A stretch of 64,000 bases of DNA from Chryseolinea sp. H1M3-3 (GTDB lineage: Bacteria; Bacteroidota; Bacteroidia; Cytophagales; Cyclobacteriaceae), in the NCBI RefSeq assembly GCF_029360725.1, contig NZ_JARKMY010000002.1:558001-622000 (forward strand), given 5' to 3'. Below, piece by piece: positions 1-9,558 of this stretch (within the stretch, counting starts at the first letter, position 1; each line of letters starts with the position of its first letter). Below the pieces are notes generated by a model. It did not search any database. It was not told the origin of the DNA and saw only the letters and a list, made by a program, of their open reading frames with translations. Position numbers and translations under genes: made by a program.

Positions 1-1
1 T

Positions 2-2383
2 GGTGCCGATTTCCTTGGCGGATGGTTGTCATCATCTATCGAATTTAGTCAGCAGTATGCCAAGACCAGAGAAGTATCAGAGGAGAAGAAAGAAATGTCC
101 CGGCATTATCAGTTTGAGTCGGTTCTTTCGATCACAGGCGCAAATGCAGATTACAGAACGCAGATAAAGCCTTCTCAGGAAGGTGCTGCCGTGATTACAC
201 TATATAATCTTTTAGCATCCAAAGCGGGCCGTCCGACGGTGTCTGGTGGTAATGATAAAATCAATAATCTGTCAAAAGCCGCAGATGACCTGTGGAGCAA
301 CCGTGGAAAAGCGTTGGTAGTGGCAGGTTCGAACGATAAGGCTATTCAGCTGTTGGTTAATGCAATCAATGACATCCTCGGAAGTTATGGAACGACGATT
401 AATACGAGCCTTACCGTAAATTACAAGCAAGGTGACGACCAGGCGATGGCCAACTTCATCAGCGACGCTGAGGGCGGAAAACTAGGCGCAGTTATTTTTT
501 ATAATTGTAATCCTGTTTACGATTACCCTGCAGGCGACAAACTTGGTGCTGCCATTAAAAAGATCGGCCTCACCATCTCAACAAACTATAAAGAAGATGA
601 GACTGGTTCTCTCGTAAATTACGTGGCTCCAGACCACCATTTCCTGGAATCATGGAACGACGCAGAGCCTAAGAAAAATCATTTTAGCTTAAGTCAACCT
701 GCGATCACGCCGATTTTCAAATCACGCGCAGCTCAAAGTAGTTTCCTCACGTGGGCTGGCGAATCAAATGCCGATTATTTTGAATTTGTAAAAGATAGCT
801 GGAGAACAAAATTCTTCGCCACACAATCTGCATCGCCCGACTTCCAAAGCTTTTGGGACAAATGCCTGTATGATGGTGTTTATGATTTGCCTGAAGCAGC
901 GGCTGTCGCCGTGACATTTGGCGGCGATGTAAATGGTGCAGCAAGTGCCATTGCAAGTAATTACAAAGCTGGCAAATGGGAAGTTGTTGTTTACGAAAGT
1001 GGAAATATTGGCAATGGCTCACAGGCAAACAATCCATTGTTGCAGGAATTACCAGATCCAATCACTAAGGTAGTGTGGGATCACTATGTTACTGTTGCGC
1101 CTAAGGATGCCAAGGAAATTGGTTTCTCGGAGAGCTTCACTAAAGTTGCAACAATCAAGGCAAACGGAAAAACTGTAGAGCTGCCGGTAATGATACAACC
1201 TGGCCAGGCAGCTGGAACGATAGGCATACCGTTAGGTTATGGGCGCACGAAAGCTGGGAAAGTTGCTGATGGGCGAGGAGAGAATGCTTACCCGCTGGTT
1301 GGTTTGGTGAACGGATCATTAAGCTATGCTGCAAGTGCAGAGTTTACCATTGGAGAGAAATCTTACCAACTCGCACAAACGCAAACGCACAATACATACA
1401 TGGGCCGCAAGGCGGTTATTCAGGAGACAACGCTTGCTTCCTTTAAGAGTAACTCGAAAGCTGATGCCTTCGAGCCTGCAATATCTACATGGTCATCTCC
1501 AGACCATAAAGTTGATCCTGAAACACTTTCTCTTTGGAAAGGTCACGATTATAAGAATCACCATTGGGGTATGGCTATTGATTTGAATACCTGCACCGGT
1601 TGTGGGTCTTGCGTCGTAGCCTGCAACGTTGAAAACAACGTTGCCCTCGTAGGACGTGAAGAAGTTATTGCCAGAAGGGAGATGCATTGGTTACGCATTG
1701 ATAGATATTATAGCAGCGATGCGCAAGCCGACGATTGGAGAGGTGTAGAAGAAGCAGCAGAAAATCCTGAAGTGGTATTTCAACCCATGCTTTGTCAGCA
1801 TTGCAATAACGCACCGTGCGAAACGGTTTGCCCGGTTGCTGCAACCACGCACAGCAGCGAAGGTTTGAATCAGATGGCCTACAACAGATGTATTGGTACA
1901 CGCTATTGTGCCAACAACTGCCCTTATAAAGTGAGACGCTTCAACTGGTTTAAGTACCACGACAATCGTCAGTTTGAAGAGGTCAACCCCGCTATGAACA
2001 CCGACCTCGGCAAAATGGTATTGAACCCAGATGTTACGGTCCGTTCACGAGGTGTGATGGAAAAATGTACTTTCTGCGTTCAACGTATTCAATTGGGTAA
2101 ATTGAATGCCCGCAAAGAAAGAAGAAAATTGCAGGATGGTGAGGTAGTAACAGCATGTCAGGCAGCATGTGCAACAGGTGCTATTGTTTTTGGAGACATG
2201 AACAATCCCGAAAGTAAGATTGCAAAATTGCTGAAGGTCCGCCCGCTATATAAGGACCGTCCGACGGTAAATGACAAAGAAGCAGACAACGCTCGTGCTT
2301 ACCAGGTATTGGAGGAAATTGGTGTAAGGCCAAATATCTGGTACTTGAGGAAAGTAAGGAATAAAGATGCTGCTAAAGCATAA
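2..2383 (+). CDS. actB: Alternative complex III iron-sulfur subunit ActB (5' end outside window)
   Basis: Large peripheral subunit of alternative complex III, which oxidises menaquinol and passes electrons through iron-sulfur clusters towards cytochrome c. The reading frame is already open at base 2 (GADFLGGW precedes the first possible TTG at 26), so the true start lies upstream. The first ~480 visible residues resemble a molybdopterin-oxidoreductase fold, which in this family carries no molybdenum. The C-terminal part (about 1560-2200) has ferredoxin cysteine groups: CTGCGSCVVAC, CQHCNNAPCETVC, a YCANNCPYK group and a CTFC with a later CQAAC. This fits the family's three [4Fe-4S] and one [3Fe-4S] clusters. 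It heads the visible act genes, 41 bp before actC. Confidence 0.95.
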   Translation, partial: GADFLGGWLSSSIEFSQQYAKTREVSEEKKEMSRHYQFESVLSITGANADYRTQIKPSQEGAAVITLYNLLASKAGRPTVSGGNDKINNLSKAADDLWSNRGKALVVAGSNDKAIQLLVNAINDILGSYGTTINTSLTVNYKQGDDQAMANFISDAEGGKLGAVIFYNCNPVYDYPAGDKLGAAIKKIGLTISTNYKEDETGSLVNYVAPDHHFLESWNDAEPKKNHFSLSQPAITPIFKSRAAQSSFLTWAGESNADYFEFVKDSWRTKFFATQSASPDFQSFWDKCLYDGVYDLPEAAAVAVTFGGDVNGAASAIASNYKAGKWEVVVYESGNIGNGSQANNPLLQELPDPITKVVWDHYVTVAPKDAKEIGFSESFTKVATIKANGKTVELPVMIQPGQAAGTIGIPLGYGRTKAGKVADGRGENAYPLVGLVNGSLSYAASAEFTIGEKSYQLAQTQTHNTYMGRKAVIQETTLASFKSNSKADAFEPAISTWSSPDHKVDPETLSLWKGHDYKNHHWGMAIDLNTCTGCGSCVVACNVENNVALVGREEVIARREMHWLRIDRYYSSDAQADDWRGVEEAAENPEVVFQPMLCQHCNNAPCETVCPVAATTHSSEGLNQMAYNRCIGTRYCANNCPYKVRRFNWFKYHDNRQFEEVNPAMNTDLGKMVLNPDVTVRSRGVMEKCTFCVQRIQLGKLNARKERRKLQDGEVVTACQAACATGAIVFGDMNNPESKIAKLLKVRPLYKDRPTVNDKEADNARAYQVLEEIGVRPNIWYLRKVRNKDAAKA

Positions 2384-2424
2384 TAGAATTAATAAAGACT
2401 AACGATTAACTTTTACATCATACA

Positions 2425-3813
2425 ATGCAGGTAACGTCATCAGTTCGTGATCCGCTGGTAACCGGAGGGAAAACAGTAAAAGATGTTTCGCATGACATCA
2501 GCCGTCAGGTGGAAGGTAAGCCCACATCCCTTTGGTGGATGGCAATGGCGGTATCTTTAGCTGTACTGGGTTTTGGTTTCTATTGCATATGCTATCTTTT
2601 GTGGAATGGAATAGGGGTGTGGGGATTAAATAAAACAGTAGGCTGGGCGTGGGATATTACAAACTTCGTCTGGTGGGTCGGTATTGGTCACGCCGGTACA
2701 CTGATTTCAGCAATCCTTTTATTGTTCCGTCAGAAATGGAGAATGTCAATTAACCGCGCTGCGGAAGCGATGACCATCTTCGCAGTTATCTGCGCTGCCA
2801 CTTTCCCGCTCATGCACATGGGCCGGCTTTGGTTAGGCTTCTACTGGGCACTTCCGCTTCCCAATGCATTCGGTTCACTATGGGTAAACTTTAACTCACC
2901 ATTATTGTGGGACGTGTTCGCGATCTCAACATACTTTACCGTTTCATTGGTATTCTGGTACATGGGACTTATTCCTGACTTTGCTGTTATTAGAGATAGA
3001 GCCGTTGTAATGGGAAACAAGACTAGGGCCTCCATTTATAACATATTAAGTTTCGGATGGCAAGGCGGTGCCAAAACATGGATGCGCTATGAATCAGTAG
3101 CGTTGATTCTTGCCGGTGTTTCTACGCCACTGGTATTGTCGGTTCACACGATAGTATCGATGGACTTTGCTACCTCCGTTATTCCAGGCTGGCATACTAC
3201 TATCTTCCCTCCATACTTTGTGGCCGGTGCCATCTTCTCTGGCTTTGCAATGGTACTTACACTGCTGTTGATTACAAGAAAAGTTTTCAAACTCGAAGAC
3301 TATATCACGATCTATCATATTGAATTGATGAACATCATCATCATCGTGACCGGCTCGATTGTAGGTATAGCATACATCACTGAGTTGTTCATCGCTTGGT
3401 ATTCCGGTGTTGAATATGAAGGATATGCGTTCTACAACCGCGTTCAAGGTCCCTATGCATGGGCATACTGGTCAATGATGACGTGTAATGTAATATCTCC
3501 TCAACTTTTCTGGATCAAAAAGATCCGAACCAGCATCGTTGCAACCTTCGTGCTTTCGATTATTGTAAACATCGGTATGTGGTTCGAACGCTTTGTAATT
3601 ATTGTGACATCCCTTCATCGGGATTATCTTCCATCAAGCTGGACGATGTTTCACCCGACGATGTATGATATCGGTGAGTACCTGTTCACCTTTGGGTTTT
3701 TCTTCGCGGCCTTTTTATTGTTCGCGAAATTCTTCCCGGTGATCAACATGGCTGAAGTAAAAAGCATTATTAAATCAGATTCAGAAAAAACAACGCATGA
3801 TTCACATCATTAA
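2425..3813 (+). CDS. actC: Alternative complex III membrane subunit ActC (NrfD/PsrC family)
   Basis: Integral membrane quinol-binding subunit of alternative complex III, 462 residues. Around ten hydrophobic helices are visible, starting near residue 38 and ending near 445, with a short charged histidine-containing tail. The order between the iron-sulfur subunit and ActD, and the NrfD-like motifs such as [10 protein letters not shown] and [11 protein letters not shown], identify the family. The family is known to carry quinol oxidation and probably proton movement; that role is inherited by homology. The start is ATG at 2425 after an A/T-rich gap without a clear Shine-Dalgarno. Confidence 0.94.
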   Translation: MQVTSSVRDPLVTGGKTVKDVSHDISRQVEGKPTSLWWMAMAVSLAVLGFGFYCICYLLWNGIGVWGLNKTVGWAWDITNFVWWVGIGHAGTLISAILLLFRQKWRMSINRAAEAMTIFAVICAATFPLMHMGRLWLGFYWALPLPNAFGSLWVNFNSPLLWDVFAISTYFTVSLVFWYMGLIPDFAVIRDRAVVMGNKTRASIYNILSFGWQGGAKTWMRYESVALILAGVSTPLVLSVHTIVSMDFATSVIPGWHTTIFPPYFVAGAIFSGFAMVLTLLLITRKVFKLEDYITIYHIELMNIIIIVTGSIVGIAYITELFIAWYSGVEYEGYAFYNRVQGPYAWAYWSMMTCNVISPQLFWIKKIRTSIVATFVLSIIVNIGMWFERFVIIVTSLHRDYLPSSWTMFHPTMYDIGEYLFTFGFFFAAFLLFAKFFPVINMAEVKSIIKSDSEKTTHDSHH

Positions 3814-3840
3814 GATGTGATCTATTATAACTGTTAAATA

Positions 3841-4371
3841 ATGGACGCAGATAAAAACTTTCTAGTAGGCATTTTCGACGACGATGAGCTTGTTCTCAAC
3901 GGCGTCGATAAAGTTCGCCAAAGCGGAGTGAAAATTCATGAGGTGTATTCTCCCTTCCCGGTACACGGCCTGGATGAAAGATTAGGATATAAGAGAACAC
4001 GCCTTCCCATTGCCGCATTTTTGTTCGGTATGACCGGAACATCCCTTGCGCTTATTATGCAGATATGGATGTTGGGCTTCGATTGGCCAATGATCATCGG
4101 TGGAAAGAATTTTGTTTCACTGCCACCATTCATTCCAGTTACATTCGAATTAACGGTTCTGCTTGGTGCATTGGGAATGGTTGGTACCTTTCTCATTGTG
4201 AGCGGCCTAAAGCCATACGCTTGGCCTCGCCAGTTTGACCTTCGTAGCACGGAAGATAAACATGTGATGGCAATAGACCTTGCGTTGAACAAGGGTAAAA
4301 GCAAGGAAGAAATTGCCGGCATTTTAAAATCCGCTGGAGCTTCTGAGGTGAATGAAAAGAATTTTGAATAA
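3841..4371 (+). CDS. actD: Alternative complex III subunit ActD (DUF3341)
   Basis: Small membrane subunit of alternative complex III, 176 residues. The N-terminal ~50 residues form a soluble domain beginning FLVGIFDDDELVLNGVDKVR with the family motif VYSPFPVHGLDERLG. Two transmembrane helices follow at about residues 55-80 and 98-122, then a charged C-terminal tail. The length and the motif match the DUF3341 family. The gene lies 27 bp after actC and 12 bp before actE, so it is translated from the same message. An opposite-strand frame over it is a coding shadow. Confidence 0.93.
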   Translation: MDADKNFLVGIFDDDELVLNGVDKVRQSGVKIHEVYSPFPVHGLDERLGYKRTRLPIAAFLFGMTGTSLALIMQIWMLGFDWPMIIGGKNFVSLPPFIPVTFELTVLLGALGMVGTFLIVSGLKPYAWPRQFDLRSTEDKHVMAIDLALNKGKSKEEIAGILKSAGASEVNEKNFE

Positions 4372-4383
4372 CTACAGACAACG

Positions 4384-5055
4384 ATGATGCGTTTTGCAAC
4401 AACAATATTCACGGCAATTTCGGCAGCAGTCATATTAGCCGGCTGCGGAGCGAGTGGCGATAATCAAGGAACTGAGTATGCACCCAACATGTATCACTCG
4501 GTTGCCTACGAACCTTATACTCAAATCGTCGACAAGGAAGCAGGTAGCTGGCTTACATCTATCGAATATCCTGACGAGCACGCTGAATTTTTCAATACAA
4601 ACCAATTCAATCCCAACCACATGAACATGCGGTTGCCTGCGCCAAACACAGTAAGCCGTAACAAAAACGGGTGGCTGCCATACCGGTTGGGGAAAGACAG
4701 CCTGGCGTATGCTGCACGCACTTTGAAAAATCCTTTGGATTCAACTGCCGCGATGATCGCAAGTGGCAAGCTACTTTACGACATGTATTGCGACCATTGC
4801 CACGGTGCTAAAGGAACCGGCGACGGAAAGGTGGCTTCTGGTGTAACGATAGAAGATCCTGAAAAAGGAAAGATTGAGAAAGGCGCTTATAACGGTGTGG
4901 CTAACCTAACCGGGGACGCTTTAAAAAATATTTCAGAAGGACACATATTCCACGTAATTACGCATGGCAAAGGTTTGATGTGGCCTCATGGATCCCAGAT
5001 CAGTGTGGAAGATCGTTGGAAGATTTCCATGTATGTAAAAACACTTCAGAAATAA
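4384..5055 (+). CDS. actE: Alternative complex III monoheme cytochrome c lipoprotein ActE
   Basis: Heme c subunit of alternative complex III, 223 residues, lipid-anchored on the periplasmic side. A signal peptide ends in the lipobox LAGC at residues 18-21, so Cys21 is the expected acylated residue. One heme-binding motif, CDHCH (about residue 137), is followed by GAKGTGDG, typical of class I cytochromes. A C-terminal Met in KGLMWPHGSQ could be the axial ligand. ATG codons at 4384 and 4387 are both usable starts. It passes electrons towards the oxidase encoded immediately downstream. Confidence 0.93.
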   Translation: MMRFATTIFTAISAAVILAGCGASGDNQGTEYAPNMYHSVAYEPYTQIVDKEAGSWLTSIEYPDEHAEFFNTNQFNPNHMNMRLPAPNTVSRNKNGWLPYRLGKDSLAYAARTLKNPLDSTAAMIASGKLLYDMYCDHCHGAKGTGDGKVASGVTIEDPEKGKIEKGAYNGVANLTGDALKNISEGHIFHVITHGKGLMWPHGSQISVEDRWKISMYVKTLQK

Positions 5056-5094
5056 GAGACAACGGATAACCGATAAACGGATAATAAAATAACA

Positions 5095-6465
5095 ATGGCT
5101 CATCAAGTAGTAGTTACGGAAGAACATTATGTATTTAAACCGGCAACCAAGAAGAACCTGTACATTGTTTTAGGGATAGGTGTAGGGTTGTTTATTCTAG
5201 GCCTGGTGCTTGCCATAAGTGGTGGTGGCCATCACGAAGGCGGTGATGGTGGACATGCTGCCGTTCAAAGTTCGGAACTGGTGGCCAGTGTTCAGCAACA
5301 CGCTGCTGCCTCAGAAGGACACGCGACCGCCACACATCATGAAACTGAACCTTGGGTGAAACGACTCTATTCTTCCTTATGGATGAACAATGTCTTCTTT
5401 GCTGGAATCGGTATAATCGGTTTATTCTTCGTAGCTATTCAATATGCTGCACAGGCAGGCTGGTCGGTAGGCGTTAAGCGAATTGGTATCGCTATGGGTA
5501 ACTGGATTCCTATAGCAGGTGTAGTGATGCTGATCCTTTGGTTTATAACACATCATGATATTTTTCATTGGACACACGACTATTTATATAACAAAGACGG
5601 TGCTGAATTTGACCCTATCATCAACAAGAAGGCGCCCTTCTTTTTCTGGCCTTTGGCTGGTGGTTCATTCCCGATATTTTTCATTTTCAGAATGGTGTTG
5701 TTTTTCGGTGTGTGGTATTGGTTCTTCATCATGATTCGCAAGAACATGGCAGCTGAAGATATTCAAGGAACTACTTCCTTCTGGCACAAAAATGTCGTGT
5801 TGTCTACCGTCTTTCTGATTTTTTTCGGCGTAAGTTCATCCATCGCTGCATGGGATTGGGTAATGAGCATTGACACACACTGGTTCAGTACGATGTTCGG
5901 ATGGTATGTGTTTGCAAGCTGGTGGGTCACAGGACTTGCCGTTATTACGTTGATTGCCGTATGGTTGAAAGATGCTGGTTATCTCAAGATCGTAAACTCA
6001 AACCATTTGCATGATCTTGGTAAATTTATGTTTGCTTTCTCTATTTTCTGGACTTACATCTGGTTCAGCCAATTCCTATTGATCTACTATGCAAATATTC
6101 CGGAAGAAACGGTTTACTTTTTTGAACGCATGAGAAATAGTCCCTACAGTTGGATATTTTATTTAAACTTAATTTTGAATTTTGTGCTACCTTTTTTGTT
6201 ACTGATGACAAGGGACGCCAAACGACAAATGTCTATGCTGAAACTGGTTTGTCCTATCATCATTGTTGGACACTGGTTTGATTTCTTTAATATGGTTACA
6301 CCGGGTGTTATGAAACATGACGGAGGTGTTGGTTTATTGGAGATCGGTCTTGCGCTGATTTTCCTTTCATTGTTCCTGTTAGTGGCATTTAGCAGTTTGA
6401 CAAAATTGCCACTCTTTGGAAAGAATGATCCAATGCTTCAAGAAAGTCTCCATCACCACATTTAA
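5095..6465 (+). CDS. actF: Alternative complex III membrane subunit ActF
   Basis: Second large membrane subunit of alternative complex III, 456 residues with about ten hydrophobic helices. It is related in architecture to ActC but is its own family. A Gly/His-rich loop (about residues 43-85) lies between the first helix and the EPWVKRLYSSLWMNN motif that begins the conserved core. The C terminus ends in HHHI. ActF completes the visible set actB-C-D-E-F; actA would be upstream of the window. The next gene, oxidase subunit II, follows after 14 bp, so complex III and the oxidase are probably co-transcribed. Confidence 0.93.
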   Translation: MAHQVVVTEEHYVFKPATKKNLYIVLGIGVGLFILGLVLAISGGGHHEGGDGGHAAVQSSELVASVQQHAAASEGHATATHHETEPWVKRLYSSLWMNNVFFAGIGIIGLFFVAIQYAAQAGWSVGVKRIGIAMGNWIPIAGVVMLILWFITHHDIFHWTHDYLYNKDGAEFDPIINKKAPFFFWPLAGGSFPIFFIFRMVLFFGVWYWFFIMIRKNMAAEDIQGTTSFWHKNVVLSTVFLIFFGVSSSIAAWDWVMSIDTHWFSTMFGWYVFASWWVTGLAVITLIAVWLKDAGYLKIVNSNHLHDLGKFMFAFSIFWTYIWFSQFLLIYYANIPEETVYFFERMRNSPYSWIFYLNLILNFVLPFLLLMTRDAKRQMSMLKLVCPIIIVGHWFDFFNMVTPGVMKHDGGVGLLEIGLALIFLSLFLLVAFSSLTKLPLFGKNDPMLQESLHHHI

Positions 6466-6479
6466 TTTTTGAAACTGAT

Positions 6480-7550
6480 ATGATGAGTCTGATTATTTCT
6501 CTTGGTGTTATCCTGATTCTGGCGATCTTATACATGATCTTCAGGGTTAGTAACCTTATAACCATAGCGAAGGGGCCTCGGGATCAACGGGGCGGAACAG
6601 CGAACAAAGTGAACGCGGCGCTTTTCATAGTCTTTATGGTAGCGAGCTTGGGCGGTTTTTTCTGGTACTCCATTGCCTATTTTGATGAATATAACTTACC
6701 GGTAGCTTCCGACCATGGAAAATGGACAGACACACTGTTCTGGATTACGATGGCAGTTTCTGTAATAGCATTCGTGATCATCAGTATTGTTATGTTCGTG
6801 TTTATCTATAGATACCAATACCGTGAGGGTCAACGCGCAAAATACTATCCTGATAATCACTATCTGGAGTTGGCATGGACCATTATCCCGGCAATTGTGT
6901 TGGCGGTTCTCATCTTTACTGGTTTGCGGGCCTGGAATGACATTACTTCCCCGGCAGCAAAAGATGCAGAGGTAGTTGAACTTATAGGACAACAGTTTGC
7001 CTGGACTGCACGCTACCCTGGTGTAAAGGATGGCGCACTTGGAAAAAATAATTACAAACTGATTGACGATGTTAATGAGTTTGGTCTTGACTTGACTGAC
7101 AAAAATGCTTTTGACGACTTCAAGTCCTTAGAGTTACATCTCCCGGTTAATAAAGAGATCTTACTTAAGATTCGGGCAAAAGATGTTTTGCACAGCGTAT
7201 TCTTACCACACTTCCGTGTGAAAATGGACGCGGTCCCAGGCATGCCCACACAATTTAAATTCACAGTTACAAAGACCACACAGCAAATGCGCGATGAATT
7301 GGGTAACCCCAATTTCAACTACGAGTTGGCTTGCGCAGAAATATGCGGACGCGGACATTTCTCGATGAAAATGTCTGTAGTCGTAGAGGAAGAAGAAGCA
7401 TACGAAAAATGGAAGGCTTCTCAGGAAGCATGGCTAAAACAAAATCCGGACTACCTTAAAAAAGTACCCGATGCGTTGAAAGAGGCGGCGATGATAAAAG
7501 CAGGAATGCAAAAAGATCCTGGATCATCCGTAGCGGAGGCAAATGATTAA
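6480..7550 (+). CDS. coxB: Cytochrome c oxidase subunit II with CuA site
   Basis: Electron-entry subunit of the terminal oxidase, 356 residues. It has four hydrophobic segments (about residues 3-25, 42-62, 82-104 and 122-140), more than the usual two; the last two form the normal subunit II hairpin, followed by a periplasmic cupredoxin domain. The CuA ligand motif is present as CAEICGRGHFSMKM near residue 283, with the earlier conserved histidine in VLHSVFLPHFR. No C-terminal cytochrome c domain is fused. ActE, or a cytochrome encoded elsewhere, is therefore the likely donor, as in act-linked caa3 systems. Confidence 0.94.
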   Translation: MMSLIISLGVILILAILYMIFRVSNLITIAKGPRDQRGGTANKVNAALFIVFMVASLGGFFWYSIAYFDEYNLPVASDHGKWTDTLFWITMAVSVIAFVIISIVMFVFIYRYQYREGQRAKYYPDNHYLELAWTIIPAIVLAVLIFTGLRAWNDITSPAAKDAEVVELIGQQFAWTARYPGVKDGALGKNNYKLIDDVNEFGLDLTDKNAFDDFKSLELHLPVNKEILLKIRAKDVLHSVFLPHFRVKMDAVPGMPTQFKFTVTKTTQQMRDELGNPNFNYELACAEICGRGHFSMKMSVVVEEEEAYEKWKASQEAWLKQNPDYLKKVPDALKEAAMIKAGMQKDPGSSVAEAND

Positions 7551-7573
7551 TACAATTAAAGATTATCAACGAC

Positions 7574-9463
7574 ATGGCAACGACCGACATACACATTCAT
7601 TCTGACGTCCACCATCACGATGATCATGACCATGAACATGAGCATCACGAAGGCAATTTCTGGACGAACTACGTCTTTAGTCAGGATCACAAAGTAATTG
7701 CAAAGCAATTCCTCATCACTGGTATTTTCTGGGCATTGCTCGGTGGTACGCTCTCGGTGATCTTCCGCTTGCAACTTGGTTTTCCGGACATGAACCTCGA
7801 TTGGCTTAAGCCAGTGCTTGGTGAGTGGATCACTCCCGAAGGTAAACTTGACCCGGAATTTTATCTGGCGCTGGTTACTATGCACGGAACGATCATGGTA
7901 TTTTTCGTGCTTACTGCCGGATTAAGCGGAACATTTGCCAACTTCCTCATTCCCCTTCAAATCGGTGCCCGCGACATGGCATCAGGATTCCTCAACATGC
8001 TTTCCTACTGGTTCTTTTTCCTTTCCAGTGTCATCATGTTTACTTCTCTTTTTCTTTCCACGGGTCCTGCCTCTGGAGGATGGACAATTTATCCCCCGCT
8101 TAGCGCATTACCACAAGCAATTAAGGGATCGGGTCTTGGGATGACCCTGTGGCTGGTAGCCATGGCGTTATTCATAGTAAGTTCTTTATTAGGCGGTATC
8201 AATTACATTACGACCATTATCAACCTGCGCACAAAAGGGATGTCATTTACGAAAATGCCACTCACGATCTGGGCGCTGTTCTTTACTGCAATCATTGGGG
8301 TACTTTCGTTCCCAGTGTTGTTTGCAGCAGCTTTGTTATTAATCTTCGACCGCAGTTTCGGAACAAGTTTCTATTTGTCTGATATCTACATTGGTGGAGA
8401 GGCACTAGCGCACGATGGTGGTAGCCCTATTCTATTCCAGCATTTGTTCTGGTTCCTCGGGCACCCGGAGGTATACATTGTATTGCTTCCTGCATTAGGA
8501 TTGTCTTCCGAGATCATCGCTACGAACTCACGTAAACCAATCTTCGGATACAAAGCCATGATTGGCTCCATGCTCTTCATTGCCATCCTGTCATTTATTG
8601 TTTGGGCACATCACATGTTTGTAACAGGTATGAATCCATTCCTGGGATCGATCTTCATGTTGTTGACCCTTATTATCGCAGTTCCTTCTGCTGTTAAGAT
8701 ATTTAACTATGTGACTACACTTTGGAAGGGTAACATCCGCTTTACATCGGGCATGTTATTCTCTATTGGAATGGTGTCATTCTTCCTCACGGGTGGTATC
8801 ACTGGAATTTTCCTTGGAAATTCTGCTATCGATATCCAGCTTCATGATACTTACTTTGTTGTGGCTCACTTCCACCTTGTAATGGGTAGTGCATCTTTCT
8901 TCGGAATGCTGGCAGGTATTTATCACTGGTTTCCCAAAATGTTTGGAAGAATGATGAACGAGACGCTGGGATCAATACATTTCTGGCTCACTTTTGTAGG
9001 TGTATACATGGTGTTTTTCCCGATGCACTATATTGGTATCGCCGGATTCCCAAGACGATATTATTCTTGGACCAACTTTGATACTTTTAGTGGTTTTACC
9101 GATTTGAATATGTTAGTAAGTACGGCTGCTATTTTAACATTGGCTGCGCAATTTATCTTCCTGTTCAATTTCTTTTACAGCATGTTCCGCGGCCGTTTGG
9201 CTCCGGCAAATCCATGGCAATCCAATACGCTTGAATGGACTACTCCTCGCAATCCTGGTCATGGTAACTGGGTTGGTGAAATTCCTTCTGTATATCGTTG
9301 GCCATACGATTACAGCAAACCTGGTTCAAAAGAAGATTATATTCCTCAACATATTCCATTCTCCGAAACGCCAGAGTCTAACCTTCCGAGCGAAAATGAT
9401 CTGATCAAACTCGAAACCTCGAATGGGGAAGGAAAGATTATAGTTGAAGGAGGCAAACACTAA
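7574..9463 (+). CDS. coxA: Cytochrome c oxidase subunit I
   Basis: Catalytic heme a/a3-CuB subunit, 629 residues, reducing oxygen to water while pumping protons. About twelve helices are visible. The signature sites are present: GHPEVY (CuB histidine and cross-linked tyrosine), WAHHMFVTG (two CuB histidines) and HDTYFVVAHFHLVMG (heme a3 and heme a ligands). The N terminus carries a run rich in His, Asp and Glu (residues 6-27) that could bind metal. The C-terminal ~90 residues are soluble. The gene ends just before a strong terminator, closing the act-cox transcription unit. Confidence 0.96.
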   Translation: MATTDIHIHSDVHHHDDHDHEHEHHEGNFWTNYVFSQDHKVIAKQFLITGIFWALLGGTLSVIFRLQLGFPDMNLDWLKPVLGEWITPEGKLDPEFYLALVTMHGTIMVFFVLTAGLSGTFANFLIPLQIGARDMASGFLNMLSYWFFFLSSVIMFTSLFLSTGPASGGWTIYPPLSALPQAIKGSGLGMTLWLVAMALFIVSSLLGGINYITTIINLRTKGMSFTKMPLTIWALFFTAIIGVLSFPVLFAAALLLIFDRSFGTSFYLSDIYIGGEALAHDGGSPILFQHLFWFLGHPEVYIVLLPALGLSSEIIATNSRKPIFGYKAMIGSMLFIAILSFIVWAHHMFVTGMNPFLGSIFMLLTLIIAVPSAVKIFNYVTTLWKGNIRFTSGMLFSIGMVSFFLTGGITGIFLGNSAIDIQLHDTYFVVAHFHLVMGSASFFGMLAGIYHWFPKMFGRMMNETLGSIHFWLTFVGVYMVFFPMHYIGIAGFPRRYYSWTNFDTFSGFTDLNMLVSTAAILTLAAQFIFLFNFFYSMFRGRLAPANPWQSNTLEWTTPRNPGHGNWVGEIPSVYRWPYDYSKPGSKEDYIPQHIPFSETPESNLPSENDLIKLETSNGEGKIIVEGGKH

Positions 9464-9484
9464 TATGTACACCTGTTAAGGTTG

Positions 9485-9527
9485 AAGGGTTCAAAGCGCT
9501 ACGCTTTGAACCTTTGTTTATTTTTTC
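9485..9527 (+). terminator. Rho-independent terminator after coxA
   Basis: A perfect 11-bp stem (9488-9498 with 9502-9512), extendable outward by three pairs, encloses a 3-base CTA loop and is followed by a T-rich tract (9513-9527). It lies 22 bp past the coxA stop. It shows that a TTG at 9514, in frame with the next gene, is not that gene's start. Confidence 0.85.
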
Positions 9528-9558
9528 ATTCGGCCCTAATCAGCATATCTATTTTAAT

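Noticed and set aside
3936-4433. Minus-strand open frame of 165 codons opposite actD/actE
   Set aside because: It lies fully over well-supported act genes, has no family motif, and reads as a coding shadow.
9514-9558. Upstream TTG extension of ctaA
   Set aside because: The TTG lies inside the coxA terminator stem; the ATG at 9559 precedes the first helix.
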